From the NCBI RefSeq assembly GCF_004682015.1, contig NZ_SMLM01000001.1:868001-932000 (forward strand): a stretch of DNA of 64,000 nucleotides, read 5' to 3'. The translations under genes were made by a program, and so were the position numbers. Position 1 is the stretch's first letter; each line of letters opens with the position of its first letter. Of the stretch, positions 10,146-18,373 are shown piece by piece. The stretch comes from Ramlibacter henchirensis. GTDB lineage: Bacteria > Pseudomonadota > Gammaproteobacteria > Burkholderiales > Burkholderiaceae_C. The notes under the pieces are model-generated. The model saw only the letters and a program-made list of their open reading frames with translations, ran no database searches and was not told where the DNA came from.

Positions 10146-11250
10146 TTAGACGCCCTGCTTGAGCGAGGCTTCGATGAACGGATCGAGGTCGCCGTCCAGG
10201 ACTTTCTGGGTGTTGGAGATTTCGACGTTGGTGCGCAGGTCCTTGATGCGGCTCTGGTCCAGCACGTAGCTGCGGATCTGGTGTCCCCAGCCCACGTCGG
10301 TCTTGGTGTCCTCGAGCTTCTGCTGCTCTTCCATCCGCTTGCGCATCTCGTGGTCGTACAGGCGCGAGCGCAGCCGCTGCCAGGCCACGTCGCGGTTGCT
10401 GTGCTGGCTTCGGCTGTCCTGGCACTGGACCACGATGCCGGTGGGCACGTGCGTCAGGCGTACCGCCGAATCGGTCTTGTTGATGTGCTGTCCGCCGGCG
10501 CCCGAGGCCCGGAAGGTGTCCACGCGCACGTCGGCCGGGTTGATGTTGATCTCCACCGAGTCGTCGATCTCGGGGTAGACGAACACGCTGGCGAAGCTGG
10601 TGTGGCGCCCGCCCGCGGAGTCGAAGGGCGACTTGCGCACCAAGCGGTGCACACCGGTCTCGGTGCGCAACAGGCCGTAGGCGTAATCGCCTTCGACCTT
10701 GATCGTGGCGCTCTTGATGCCTGCCACGTCGCCGGCCGTCTCGTCCTCGACGTTGGCCTTGAAGCCCTTGCGCTCGGCGTACTTGAGGTACTGGCGCAGC
10801 AGCATGCCGGCCCAGTCGCACGCCTCGGTGCCGCCGGCGCCGGCCTGGATGTCCAGGAAGGCGTTCATCGGGTCGGCCGGCTTGTCGAACATGCGCCGGA
10901 ACTCCAGGTCCTCGACGATCTTCGTGAGCTTCGCCGTCTCGGCCTCGATGTGGGCCAGGCCCGCCTGGTCGCCTTCCTCCTTGCTCATTTCATAGAGCTC
11001 GAGGTTGTCGGACAGCTCGCGGTCGAGGTCGTGCAGCACGAGCACGATGCCGTCCAGCTGCTTCTTTTCCTTGCCCAGCTCCTGGGCCTTCTTCGGATCG
11101 TTCCAGACCGCGGGATCTTCCAGCGCGGCGTTGACGGTCCTCAGGCGCTCGGACTTGGCATCGAAGTCAAAGATACCTCCGGAGATCGGCCGTCCTGCCC
11201 TGCAGGTCCGAGAGGGTCGTGCCGATGAGGTTGATGCGTTCTGCGTCCAT
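10146..11250 (-). CDS. prfB: Peptide chain release factor 2 with programmed +1 frameshift
   Basis: RF2 reads UGA and UAA stop codons and triggers peptide release through its GGQ loop (here [13 protein letters not shown]). The gene is in two frames. From ATG 11250, 27 codons run to ...RRYL and then an in-frame TGA (11169-11167). Reading resumes +1 at GAC and gives 340 more residues, for a 367-aa product of normal RF2 length. The slip site CTT-TGA-C with an upstream GGAGG matches the classic autoregulatory site: low RF2 slows UGA termination and favours the shift. Annotators that ignore it call a truncated ~299-aa gene starting inside. Confidence 0.98.
11166..11180 (-). promoter_or_regulatory. 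prfB programmed ribosomal frameshift site
   Basis: On the minus strand the sequence reads GGAGG-TAT-CTT-TGA-C. The internal Shine-Dalgarno-like GGAGG sits 3 nt before the CTT P-site codon, the spacing that drives the +1 slip in Escherichia coli prfB. The stop is TGA followed by C, the weakest termination context. Confidence 0.95.
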
Positions 11251-11333
11251 GGTTCTCGTGTGCTTCCAAAACCATGGATTTTGGCACGCGACCCTGCTCG
11301 AGGAGCCGCGCGCCGGCCGGGCCGGCGTGTGGA

Positions 11334-12254
11334 TCAGCGCCCCGGGCCGGCCAGGTAGGACTGCGCGCGGCGGTTGCCCGCGCTGGCGGCGCGCTCGAAC
11401 CAGGTCAGGGCCTGCTTCTGGTCCGGCCTGACCGTGGCGCCTTCGAAGAACGCGACGCCCAGGAAGTAGCTCATTTCCGAGCGGCCGTGGCGGATGCCTT
11501 CTTCGGTGGCCTTGCCCGAACGCTTGACGATGGCCGGGATGTCGCCGCGGCCGGCGGCATAGGCCTGCATCTGTTCGACGGTGGTCGCGAAGAAGCGATC
11601 GCGCATCTGCGAGGCGGCGGCCTTGTCGGGCGCGGTGGCGATCAGTTCGTCCGCCAGGATGGGCAGCGCCTCGAAAGGCGTCATGCCGCCCTTCATCCGC
11701 GGCGAATACCAGGCGCGCAGCATGACGCGGTCCAGCGGCATCAGGCTGTCGACCTTCCAGGGGAAGTAGCTCAGCACCGTCTTGCCTGCGGGGTGGCCGC
11801 GCACGCCCATCAGGTGCATGGCCTCGTGGTAGGCACAGCGCCAGGCGTCCTTGCTGCGCATCTGGATGGTAGCGGTGTCGACCTTGGCTTCGCTGCGGAA
11901 GTCCAGGTAGGTCACGCAGGGCTGGTTGTCCTCCAGCGCGGTGTCGGGCGTGATCTCGACGGTGAGGTTGGCGAATTCGCCCGGCTGATCCGTGACGTCG
12001 ATCAGGCGCACGCCTGTCTCGGCCGTCACGTCCCGAAGGGCCTTCAACACGTAGTCACGATGGCGCGGCAGTTCGACACCCGTCATGCGCATGCGAATGT
12101 CGTTTTCCCACCTCACGATGCGGGTGGGCGTGCCGCTTTGGTGCCACAGCACTTCCCAGAGTGTGGCGAGTCCCTGCTCCGTCTCATCCGTGGCGAGCGC
12201 AGTACAGGGCGAGAGAATCGCTGCGAGACACAGCGACCAGAACTTCCTGCTCAT
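11334..12254 (-). CDS. Exported DUF2927-like protein with HExxH motif and Sel1-like C-terminus
   Basis: 306 aa. Residues 1-22 form a signal peptide (ends ALA-TD). The central region resembles DUF2927 and contains H143-EAM-H147 followed by H154, a plausible HExxH...H zinc site, so it may be a metalloprotease-like exported protein. Residues ~260-303 look like one or two Sel1 repeats (GRSEMSYFLGVAFFEGATV, then DQKQALTWFERAASAGNRRA). GAGGTGA lies 5 nt before ATG 12254, which decides against the GTG at 12263. It is followed by prfB on the same strand, 83 bp away. Function is unknown. Confidence 0.75.
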   Translation of the reverse strand: MSRKFWSLCLAAILSPCTALATDETEQGLATLWEVLWHQSGTPTRIVRWENDIRMRMTGVELPRHRDYVLKALRDVTAETGVRLIDVTDQPGEFANLTVEITPDTALEDNQPCVTYLDFRSEAKVDTATIQMRSKDAWRCAYHEAMHLMGVRGHPAGKTVLSYFPWKVDSLMPLDRVMLRAWYSPRMKGGMTPFEALPILADELIATAPDKAAASQMRDRFFATTVEQMQAYAAGRGDIPAIVKRSGKATEEGIRHGRSEMSYFLGVAFFEGATVRPDQKQALTWFERAASAGNRRAQSYLAGPGR

Positions 12255-12433
12255 CCGAGTCACCTCAACTTTGGCGACAGTCTATGAGTAGGAGACCTCC
12301 TACGGCAAGCTGAGTCCGGTGTCCGACGGACAAGTCCTACAAATGTGGATTTTTTGCACTCGCTGAGGCAGACACGCATCAGCTTGCGTGCTAGGGCAAG
12401 CTCTGCCGTTGAGAGCCGTGGCGGGGCAGCGGT

Positions 12434-13339
12434 TCAGCTGCCGATGAACTCTTCGATCAGAGCCGCCAGCTGCTGAGGCTGGTCGTGGTGAAGCATGTGC
12501 CCGGCGTCGTCGACGCGGGCCTGCCTCAGCTGTGGCACGGCCTTGAGCCGTTCATGGAACTCGGCCAGCGTGAACTTGCCCTGCCACCACTGGCCGAGGC
12601 TGTCGTCGCTCGCTTCGACCGACAGCACCGGGCTGGTGATGCGCCCGTACAACTCCAGCACCTCGTCCACCCGGAACAGCTGGGCGTTGGTGATCTTGTG
12701 GGCGGCATCGCCCAGGATGCGCCAGCGGCCGTCGTCGTCCTGTTGCGCCCAGTGGCGCGCCAGCCAGTCCGCCTTGTCCTGCGACAGCCGGCGGTTGGTC
12801 TTCATCAGGCGCCGCGCCACGCCGTCCACCGTGTCGTACGACTTCAGATCCATCTCGCCCCGGTGGAACGCCTTGAGTTCGTCCATCCACCGCGCATAGC
12901 GGCCGGGCGCCTGCGACGGCCGCGTGGCCGGCATGCCGAAGCCTTCCAGGTTCACGAGGCGGCGGATTCGCTGCGGGCGCGCGCCGGTGTAGAGCATCGC
13001 GACATTGCCGCCCATGCTGTGGCCCACCAGATCGACGGGTCGGTCGCCGGCATAGTGGTCGAGCAGGAAGTCGAGGTCCGCCAGGTAGTCGGGGAACCAG
13101 TAGTTGTCCGCGCCGGGCGATTGCGTGAGGCCATAGCCGCGCCAGTCCGGCGCGATGACGTAGTGGTCGCGCGAGAACGCATCGACCACGAACTGCCAGG
13201 AAGCGGCGACGTCCATCCAGCCGTGGACCATCACGAGCGGCGCCTTGTCCGCAGCCGGCTCGCCCCAGATGCGCACGTGGTAGCGCAGCTGGCGGATCGG
13301 GACAAACTCGCTGCGCGACGTTCTGCGGGGTTGGTACAT
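12434..13339 (-). CDS. Alpha/beta-fold hydrolase
   Basis: 301 aa with the canonical hydrolase layout: oxyanion loop HGWMDVAASW (39-48), nucleophile elbow GHSMGG with Ser108, the acid in the VEASDDS region and the base His in DAGHMLHHDQP near the C-terminus. A helical lid lies roughly at 130-225. The specific ester or other substrate cannot be read from sequence. It starts only 26 bp from the divergent acyl-CoA synthetase start, so the two share a compact promoter region and may act in the same pathway (inference). Confidence 0.88.
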   Translation of the reverse strand: MYQPRRTSRSEFVPIRQLRYHVRIWGEPAADKAPLVMVHGWMDVAASWQFVVDAFSRDHYVIAPDWRGYGLTQSPGADNYWFPDYLADLDFLLDHYAGDRPVDLVGHSMGGNVAMLYTGARPQRIRRLVNLEGFGMPATRPSQAPGRYARWMDELKAFHRGEMDLKSYDTVDGVARRLMKTNRRLSQDKADWLARHWAQQDDDGRWRILGDAAHKITNAQLFRVDEVLELYGRITSPVLSVEASDDSLGQWWQGKFTLAEFHERLKAVPQLRQARVDDAGHMLHHDQPQQLAALIEEFIGS

Positions 13340-13365
13340 TGCGCCGAATCATAGGAGGCAGGCCG

Positions 13366-15111
13366 ATGCCCGTCAGTCAAGGCAGGGACAAGGGGGACAA
13401 CGCGCCGCGAGCGGCGGACCACTGGGCGCGGATGCACGGCGAGTTCCGCTGGGCGGTGCCGGAGCGCTTCAACATCGCGCAGGCGTGCTGCACGCGCTGG
13501 GCGCAGGCGCCGGACGGCGCGACGCGCGTCGCGATCCGCGCGCACGGAGTGGGGCGCGAGGCGGGCCAGCTCACCTTCGCCGCGCTGCAGGCCCAGGCCG
13601 ACCGCCTGAGCAACGTGCTGGCGTCGCTCGGCGTGAAGCGCGGCGACCGTGTCGCGCTCGTGATGCCGCAGCGGTTCGAAACCGCGATCGCCTACATCGC
13701 CATCTTCCAGATTGGCGCGGTGGCGATGCCGCTGTCGATGCTGTTCGGCCCCGAAGCGCTCGAATACCGCCTGCAGGACAGCGAAGCCGTGGTCGCCCTG
13801 TGCGACGAGAGCTCGATCGCCAACCTGCTCGCGGTGCGCCGCAACTGCGCCGGATTGCGCACTGTCGTCGGCGTCGGCGCCGCGGCGCTGCAGGCCGACC
13901 TGGACTGGGGCGTGGAGCTGGCCAAGCAGGCGCCTCGCTTCACCGCCGTCAAGACCAAGGCGGACGAAGGCGCGGTGCTGATCTACACCAGCGGCACGAC
14001 CGGGCCGCCGAAGGGGGCGTTGATCCCGCACCGGGCACTGATCGGAAACCTGCCGGGGTTCGTGTGCAGCCAGAACTGGTTCGGGTTCAGCCCTCAGCCC
14101 GGGAGCGAATCCAATGCCGTCTTCTGGTCGCCCGCCGATTGGGCCTGGACCGGAGGCCTGATGGATGCATTACTGCCATCTCTCTACTTCGGCCGCCCCA
14201 TCGTCGCCTACAACGGCCGCTTCAATCCCGAAGTCGCCTTCGCGCTGATGCAGGAGCACGGCGTCACGCACAGCTTCCTCTTCCCGACCGCGCTCAAGGC
14301 CATGATGAAGGCCTTCCCCGAACCCGCCCGCCAGTACCGCCTGAAGCTGCAAGCCATCATGAGCGCCGGCGAAGCGGTGGGTGACGCGGTGTTCGCCTAC
14401 TGCCGCGACCAGCTCGGCGTGGTGGTCAACGAGATGTTCGGCCAGACCGAGATCAACTACGTCGTCGGCAACTGCAGCATGAATGGCCGCACGGACGGCG
14501 GCGTGGGCTGGCCCGCGCGAGCCGGCAGCATGGGCCGGCCCTATCCCGGCCACCGCGTCGCGGTGATCGACGACGACGGCAAGGAATGCCCGCCCGGTGT
14601 GCCCGGCGACGTCGCAGTGAACCGCTACGACGTGAACGGGGCCCCGGACCCGATCTTCTTCCTCGGCTACTGGCGCAACGACGGCGCCACGCGGCGCAAG
14701 TACACGGGCGACTGGTGCCGGACCGGCGACCTGGCGACGCGGGACGAGGACGGCTACCTCTGGTACCAGGGCCGCGCCGACGACGTGTTCAAGGCGGCCG
14801 GCTACCGCATCGGGCCCAGCGAGATCGAGAACTGCCTGGTCAAGCATCCGGCGGTGGCGAACGCCGCCGTCGTGCCCAAGCCCGACCCGGAGCGCGGCGC
14901 GCTGGTCAAGGCCTACGTCGTGCTCGCGCCCGGCCACAACGGTGGCGACGCGCTCGTGGCCGAACTGCAGCAGCACGTGAAGGGCAAGCTTGCGCCGTAC
15001 GAGTACCCGAAAGAGATCGAGTTCATCGAGGCCCTGCCGATGACCACCACGGGCAAGGTGCAGCGCCGCGTGCTGCGGCTGCGGGAAGAAGAAAAAGCGC
15101 GCAGCGCGTAG
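13366..15111 (+). CDS. Acyl-CoA synthetase (AMP-binding family, medium-chain-like)
   Basis: 581-aa ANL-superfamily ligase that activates a carboxylate via an acyl-AMP to the CoA thioester. The P-loop YTSGTTGPPKG is at 207-217, followed by SPADWAWTGGL and the A8 hinge (WYQGRADDVFKAAGYRIGP); the terminal catalytic lysine is in TTTGKVQRR. It resembles the medium-chain/acetyl-like group more than long-chain FadD. GGAGG is 8 nt before ATG 13366. It converges on the Nei-like gene across a long palindrome. Confidence 0.9.
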   Translation: MPVSQGRDKGDNAPRAADHWARMHGEFRWAVPERFNIAQACCTRWAQAPDGATRVAIRAHGVGREAGQLTFAALQAQADRLSNVLASLGVKRGDRVALVMPQRFETAIAYIAIFQIGAVAMPLSMLFGPEALEYRLQDSEAVVALCDESSIANLLAVRRNCAGLRTVVGVGAAALQADLDWGVELAKQAPRFTAVKTKADEGAVLIYTSGTTGPPKGALIPHRALIGNLPGFVCSQNWFGFSPQPGSESNAVFWSPADWAWTGGLMDALLPSLYFGRPIVAYNGRFNPEVAFALMQEHGVTHSFLFPTALKAMMKAFPEPARQYRLKLQAIMSAGEAVGDAVFAYCRDQLGVVVNEMFGQTEINYVVGNCSMNGRTDGGVGWPARAGSMGRPYPGHRVAVIDDDGKECPPGVPGDVAVNRYDVNGAPDPIFFLGYWRNDGATRRKYTGDWCRTGDLATRDEDGYLWYQGRADDVFKAAGYRIGPSEIENCLVKHPAVANAAVVPKPDPERGALVKAYVVLAPGHNGGDALVAELQQHVKGKLAPYEYPKEIEFIEALPMTTTGKVQRRVLRLREEEKARSA

Positions 15112-15117
15112 ACACCA

Positions 15118-15216
15118 GAACAGCCGTACGCAGATGGCGCAGAAAGCGCGGAAATCGATCGATGAATTCTTCTGCGCTTTCTGCGCTCTTTCCGCGTTCT
15201 CTGCGTACGGCTGTTC
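15118..15216. repeat. Long nested palindromic repeat (possible bidirectional terminator)
   Basis: A perfect 17-bp inverted repeat (15118-15134 with 15200-15216, GAACAGCCGTACGCAGA) encloses a second perfect 13-bp one (15137-15149 with 15174-15186, GCGCAGAAAGCGC). The arms are made of roughly 9-11-bp degenerate units (CGCAGAAAG / TCTGCGCTT). It exactly fills the gap between two convergent genes, so transcription from either side would form a long hairpin. There is no T-run. Confidence 0.85.
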
Positions 15217-15222
15217 GCCCCG

Positions 15223-15960
15223 CTACTCATATCGCACCTGGCACCCATCGCACCAGAAGCTGCGCCGCTGCGTCAGGCCGAGATGCCCCTTGTGGAAGGG
15301 GATGTCGCAGCGCGGGCAGGTGCGCTTGGTGTGCGCCAGCCAGTGCTTGCGCAGCACGTACGCTTTCTTCCACTCCAGGAAATCGAAGCTGTACTGCCGC
15401 GCCTCTTTCACCAGCGCGCGCAGCTGCGCAGGCGGCAGCGCGCCGACGCGCGAGAGCGGGTGCACGCGGATGCGGAACAGCACCTCGTTCTTGATGATGT
15501 TGCCGACGCCCGAAAAGATAGACTGATCCAGCAGCGCATCGCAGGCCAGCGTGTCGGGGTGCGCGATCAGCCGCTTGCGCGCGAGCTTCGGGTCCCACTG
15601 GTCCGACATCACGTCGGCGGACCAGTCGTACAGCAGGTCCAGCGGCTCTTCGACCAGCCGCGCCGCGCAGCTGTAGAAGTTGAGCTCGCGCCCGCCGGCG
15701 AAGCCCAGGCCGATGCGCAGCGGCTTGTCGGGCTTGCGCTCGTCGATGCACCAGCTGCCGAACATCAGCAGGTGGATCCGGAGCGAGACGGTGGCGGTCT
15801 CCAGCAGGAAGTGCTTGCCCCAGGTGCGCACCGCCTGCACGACGCGGCCGCGCAGGCGATCGACCTCGATGCGCGTGTTGCCTTCCACCCGCAGGATGCG
15901 CCGCCCTTCGAAGACCTGCGCCTTGTCGCGCAGGATGACGAGCGAAGGGCCTTCGGGCAT
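15223..15960 (-). CDS. Fpg/Nei family DNA glycosylase (endonuclease VIII-like)
   Basis: 245-aa bifunctional glycosylase/AP lyase acting on oxidised bases. It starts MPEGP, giving the catalytic Pro2 and Glu3 after Met removal. The helix-two-turn-helix reads LLDQSIFSGVGNIIKNEVLF, and the C-terminal zinc finger CPRC...CDGC is complete. The lesion-recognition loop and the MPEGPS start resemble Nei rather than Fpg (MutM). ATG 15960 diverges from the aldo/keto reductase. Confidence 0.9.
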   Translation of the reverse strand: MPEGPSLVILRDKAQVFEGRRILRVEGNTRIEVDRLRGRVVQAVRTWGKHFLLETATVSLRIHLLMFGSWCIDERKPDKPLRIGLGFAGGRELNFYSCAARLVEEPLDLLYDWSADVMSDQWDPKLARKRLIAHPDTLACDALLDQSIFSGVGNIIKNEVLFRIRVHPLSRVGALPPAQLRALVKEARQYSFDFLEWKKAYVLRKHWLAHTKRTCPRCDIPFHKGHLGLTQRRSFWCDGCQVRYE

Positions 15961-16048
15961 GGCGTGCGGTCGCGGCGGCGGACAAGGGGAGTTGGTTTAT
16001 TCTGCGCAGCTCCCTTCTGCGGGGGCTGTCCGCCCCGATGCCTGTTCC

Positions 16049-17119
16049 ATGTCATCCATGAACCTCGTTGCGCTCGGCGCGAGCGACCTTCGCGTCACAC
16101 CCGTCTGCCTCGGCACGATGACATTCGGCGAGCAGGTCGCCGAAGCGGATGCGCACGCCATCCTCGATCGCGCGGTGGAACGCGGGGTCAACTTCATCGA
16201 CACCGCGGAGATGTATTCCTTCCCGACGCGCAAGGAAACCTACGGCGGTACGGAGGCGCTCATCGGCCGGTGGCTGCGCAAGAACCCTTCGGTGCGCGGG
16301 AAGGTGGTCATCGCGACCAAGGTCGCGGGGCCGTCGCGCGGCATGCCCTGGGTACGCGAGGGCCTGGGCATGACCGGCGCCGACATCGTGGCCTCCTGCG
16401 AGGGGTCGCTGCGGCGGCTGCAGACCGACGTGATCGACCTCTACCAGATCCACTGGCCCGAGCGCAGCGTGCCCGCCTTCGGAGCGATGTACTACGACCC
16501 GTCCACCGAACGATCGAAGACGCCGATCCTCGAACAGCTGCAGGCGCTCGACGGCCTGGTGCGGCAGGGCAAGGTGCGCCACATCGGGCTGTCGAACGAG
16601 ACGCCCTACGGCGTCCACGAGTTCGTGCGTCTTGCCGAGCAGCATGGGCTTGCGCGAATCGCGACGGTGCAGAACGCGTACTGCCTGCTCAACCGCGGCG
16701 TCGAGAACGGACTGGATGAAACGATGCACCGGCTGCGCGTATCGCTGCTGGCGTACTCACCCCTCGCCATGGGCCTGCTCACCGGCAAGTACGACCAGGG
16801 TGGCCTCACGGGCGAGCAGGTGCCCGCCGAGGCCCGCCTGAAGAAGTTCGACGAAGTGCGGCAGAGGCGGTGGGGCCGGCCCGAGGCACTGGCCGGCGCC
16901 CGTCGCTACAACGCGCTCGCCCGCCAGCACGGCCTCACGCCCACCCGCATGGCCCTGGCCTTCTGCTACACGAAGTGGCAAGTGGCCAGCACGATCATCG
17001 GCGTCACGTCCCTTGCCCAGCTCGACGAGAACCTGGATGCGTGGGGCACGACGCTTCCCGCCGAACTGCTCGCGGAATGCGACCGCATCCGCTGGGAGTT
17101 GCGGGACCCGGCCGTCTGA
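16049..17119 (+). CDS. NADP(H)-dependent aldo/keto reductase, Tas-like
   Basis: 356-aa TIM-barrel oxidoreductase closely resembling Escherichia coli Tas: LGTMTFGEQ-EADAH near the N-terminus, the catalytic tyrosine in DTAEMYSFP, KVAGPSRGMPW around the catalytic Lys, then YQIHWPERS. Cofactor-binding residues appear in SNETPYGV and in the C-terminal VASTIIGVTSLAQLDENL. Two ATGs (16049, 16058) are possible and neither has a clear Shine-Dalgarno; the first is given. The ybaK gene starts 7 bp after the stop, so they are probably cotranscribed. The true substrate is unknown. Confidence 0.9.
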   Translation: MSSMNLVALGASDLRVTPVCLGTMTFGEQVAEADAHAILDRAVERGVNFIDTAEMYSFPTRKETYGGTEALIGRWLRKNPSVRGKVVIATKVAGPSRGMPWVREGLGMTGADIVASCEGSLRRLQTDVIDLYQIHWPERSVPAFGAMYYDPSTERSKTPILEQLQALDGLVRQGKVRHIGLSNETPYGVHEFVRLAEQHGLARIATVQNAYCLLNRGVENGLDETMHRLRVSLLAYSPLAMGLLTGKYDQGGLTGEQVPAEARLKKFDEVRQRRWGRPEALAGARRYNALARQHGLTPTRMALAFCYTKWQVASTIIGVTSLAQLDENLDAWGTTLPAELLAECDRIRWELRDPAV

Positions 17120-17126
17120 CCACGCC

Positions 17127-17618
17127 ATGGCGCGCAAGGAGCACGTCAGCGAAACGCCGGCGACGGCCATGCTCAAGGCGCATGGCGTGCCGTTCACCGA
17201 ACATCCGTACGAGTACGTCGGACACGGCGGCGCAACGCACAGCGCGGAGGTGCTCGGGTTCGATCCGTTCACGGTGGTGAAGACGCTGGTGATGGAAGAC
17301 GAGAAGGCGCGCCCCCTCATCGTGCTGATGCACGGCAACCGCAAGGTCTCCACCAAGAACCTGGCACGCCAGATCGGCGCCAAGTCGGTCGAGCCGTGCA
17401 AGCCCGAAGTGGCCAACCGCCACAGCGGCTACCTGGTGGGCGGCACCTCGCCTTTCGGCACTCGGCGGCAGATGCCGGTCTACATCGAGGAGACCATCCT
17501 CGCCCTGCCGCGCATCGCCATCAACGGCGGCCGCCGCGGCTACCTGGTCGGCATCGACCCGCAGGCCTGCGTGCGGCTGCTGGAGGCCAAGCCGGTGCGC
17601 TGCGCGCTGGAGGAGTGA
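17127..17618 (+). CDS. ybaK: Cys-tRNA(Pro)/Cys-tRNA(Cys) deacylase YbaK/EbsC
   Basis: 163-aa member of the YbaK/ProX editing family, which hydrolyses Cys mis-attached to tRNA-Pro by ProRS. The family core is present: VVKTLVM, then K in HGNRKVSTKNLARQ, then GYLVGGTSPFGTRRQMPVY with the conserved GGxSPFG loop, and the ING-RGYLVGI C-terminal strand. Length is normal (E. coli 159 aa). It sits between the Tas-like gene and plsY in the same direction. Confidence 0.93.
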   Translation: MARKEHVSETPATAMLKAHGVPFTEHPYEYVGHGGATHSAEVLGFDPFTVVKTLVMEDEKARPLIVLMHGNRKVSTKNLARQIGAKSVEPCKPEVANRHSGYLVGGTSPFGTRRQMPVYIEETILALPRIAINGGRRGYLVGIDPQACVRLLEAKPVRCALEE

Positions 17619-17643
17619 ACGGAAGAGGCAGAATCGGCGGTCG

Positions 17644-18276
17644 ATGAACACCTTGTATCCCGCCCTCGCCGCGATCGCCGCCTACCTGGTCGGCTCGCTC
17701 GCCTTCGCCGTCATCGTCAGCCGCGCCATGGGCCTGTCGGATCCGCGCACCTTCGGCAGCAGGAACCCGGGCGCGACCAACGTGCTGCGTTCGGGCAGCA
17801 AGGCGGCCGCCATCGTCACGCTGCTGCTGGACGCGTTCAAGGGTCTCGTGCCGGTGCTGCTGGTGCGCATCTACGGCAAGCGCTGGGGGCTGGAAGACGG
17901 CACGGTGGCGATGGTCGCGGTCGGCGCCTTCCTCGGGCACCTCTATCCGGTCTTCTTCCGCTTCAAGGGCGGCAAGGGCGTGGCCACCTTCATCGGCGCG
18001 GTGTTCGGCATCCACTGGCTGCTGGGCATCGCGACCGGGCTCACGTGGCTGATCATCGCGTTCTTCTTCCGGTATTCCTCGCTGGCCTCGCTGGTGTCGG
18101 CGGTGTTCGCGCCGGTGTATTTCCTGCTCGGTGATCGGGTCGCGTGGTACGCGGAGGCGCCGGTGGTGATGGCGCTGGTCGCGATGGCCGCGCTGCTGGG
18201 GTGGCGGCACCGGGAGAACATCAAGAGGCTGCTGGCGGGCACGGAGTCTCGGTTGGGGGCGAAGAAGAGGGCTTGA
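17644..18276 (+). CDS. plsY: Acyl-phosphate:glycerol-3-phosphate acyltransferase PlsY
   Basis: 210-aa inner-membrane enzyme that makes lysophosphatidate from acyl-phosphate and glycerol 3-phosphate, the first step of phospholipid synthesis. The three PlsY motifs are seen: SRAMGLSDPRTFGSRNPGATN (motif 1), FLGHLYPVFFRFKGGKG (motif 2) and a C-terminal WRHRENIKRLLAGTE (motif 3). Five hydrophobic spans are evident. ATG 17644 lies 25 bp after ybaK. Confidence 0.95.
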   Translation: MNTLYPALAAIAAYLVGSLAFAVIVSRAMGLSDPRTFGSRNPGATNVLRSGSKAAAIVTLLLDAFKGLVPVLLVRIYGKRWGLEDGTVAMVAVGAFLGHLYPVFFRFKGGKGVATFIGAVFGIHWLLGIATGLTWLIIAFFFRYSSLASLVSAVFAPVYFLLGDRVAWYAEAPVVMALVAMAALLGWRHRENIKRLLAGTESRLGAKKRA

Positions 18277-18297
18277 AGACCCGTCGTTCCCGCGAAG

Positions 18298-18323
18298 GCG
18301 CGGTGCTCGACAAAGCACCGCGC
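18298..18323. terminator. Intergenic hairpin after plsY
   Basis: A perfect 10-bp stem (GCGCGGTGCT / AGCACCGCGC) around a 6-nt loop between the convergent plsY and MFS genes. There is no T-run, so a terminator or mRNA-stabilising role is inferred from position only. Confidence 0.55.
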
Positions 18324-18326
18324 GTG

Positions 18327-18361
18327 CCCTCACCCCAGCCCTCTCCCAGAGCGAGAGGGAG
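18327..18361. repeat. GC-rich intergenic palindromic repeat (CCCTCACCCC... type)
   Basis: CCCTCACCCCAGCCCTCTC followed by a 7-bp inverted match (CCCTCTC / GAGAGGG). It resembles the unit at 28297-28391 and a short intergenic repeat type common in GC-rich proteobacteria. No coding potential is evident. Confidence 0.6.
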
Positions 18362-18373
18362 CAGACCAAGCGT

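Noticed and set aside
7713..11228. A 1171-codon frame antisense to pepN and prfB
   Set aside because: It is a shadow of two well-supported housekeeping genes and has no domain.
11040..11250. prfB as a pseudogene because of the in-frame TGA
   Set aside because: The stop sits in the canonical CTT-TGA-C slip site with an upstream GGAGG, and the +1 frame restores a full RF2.
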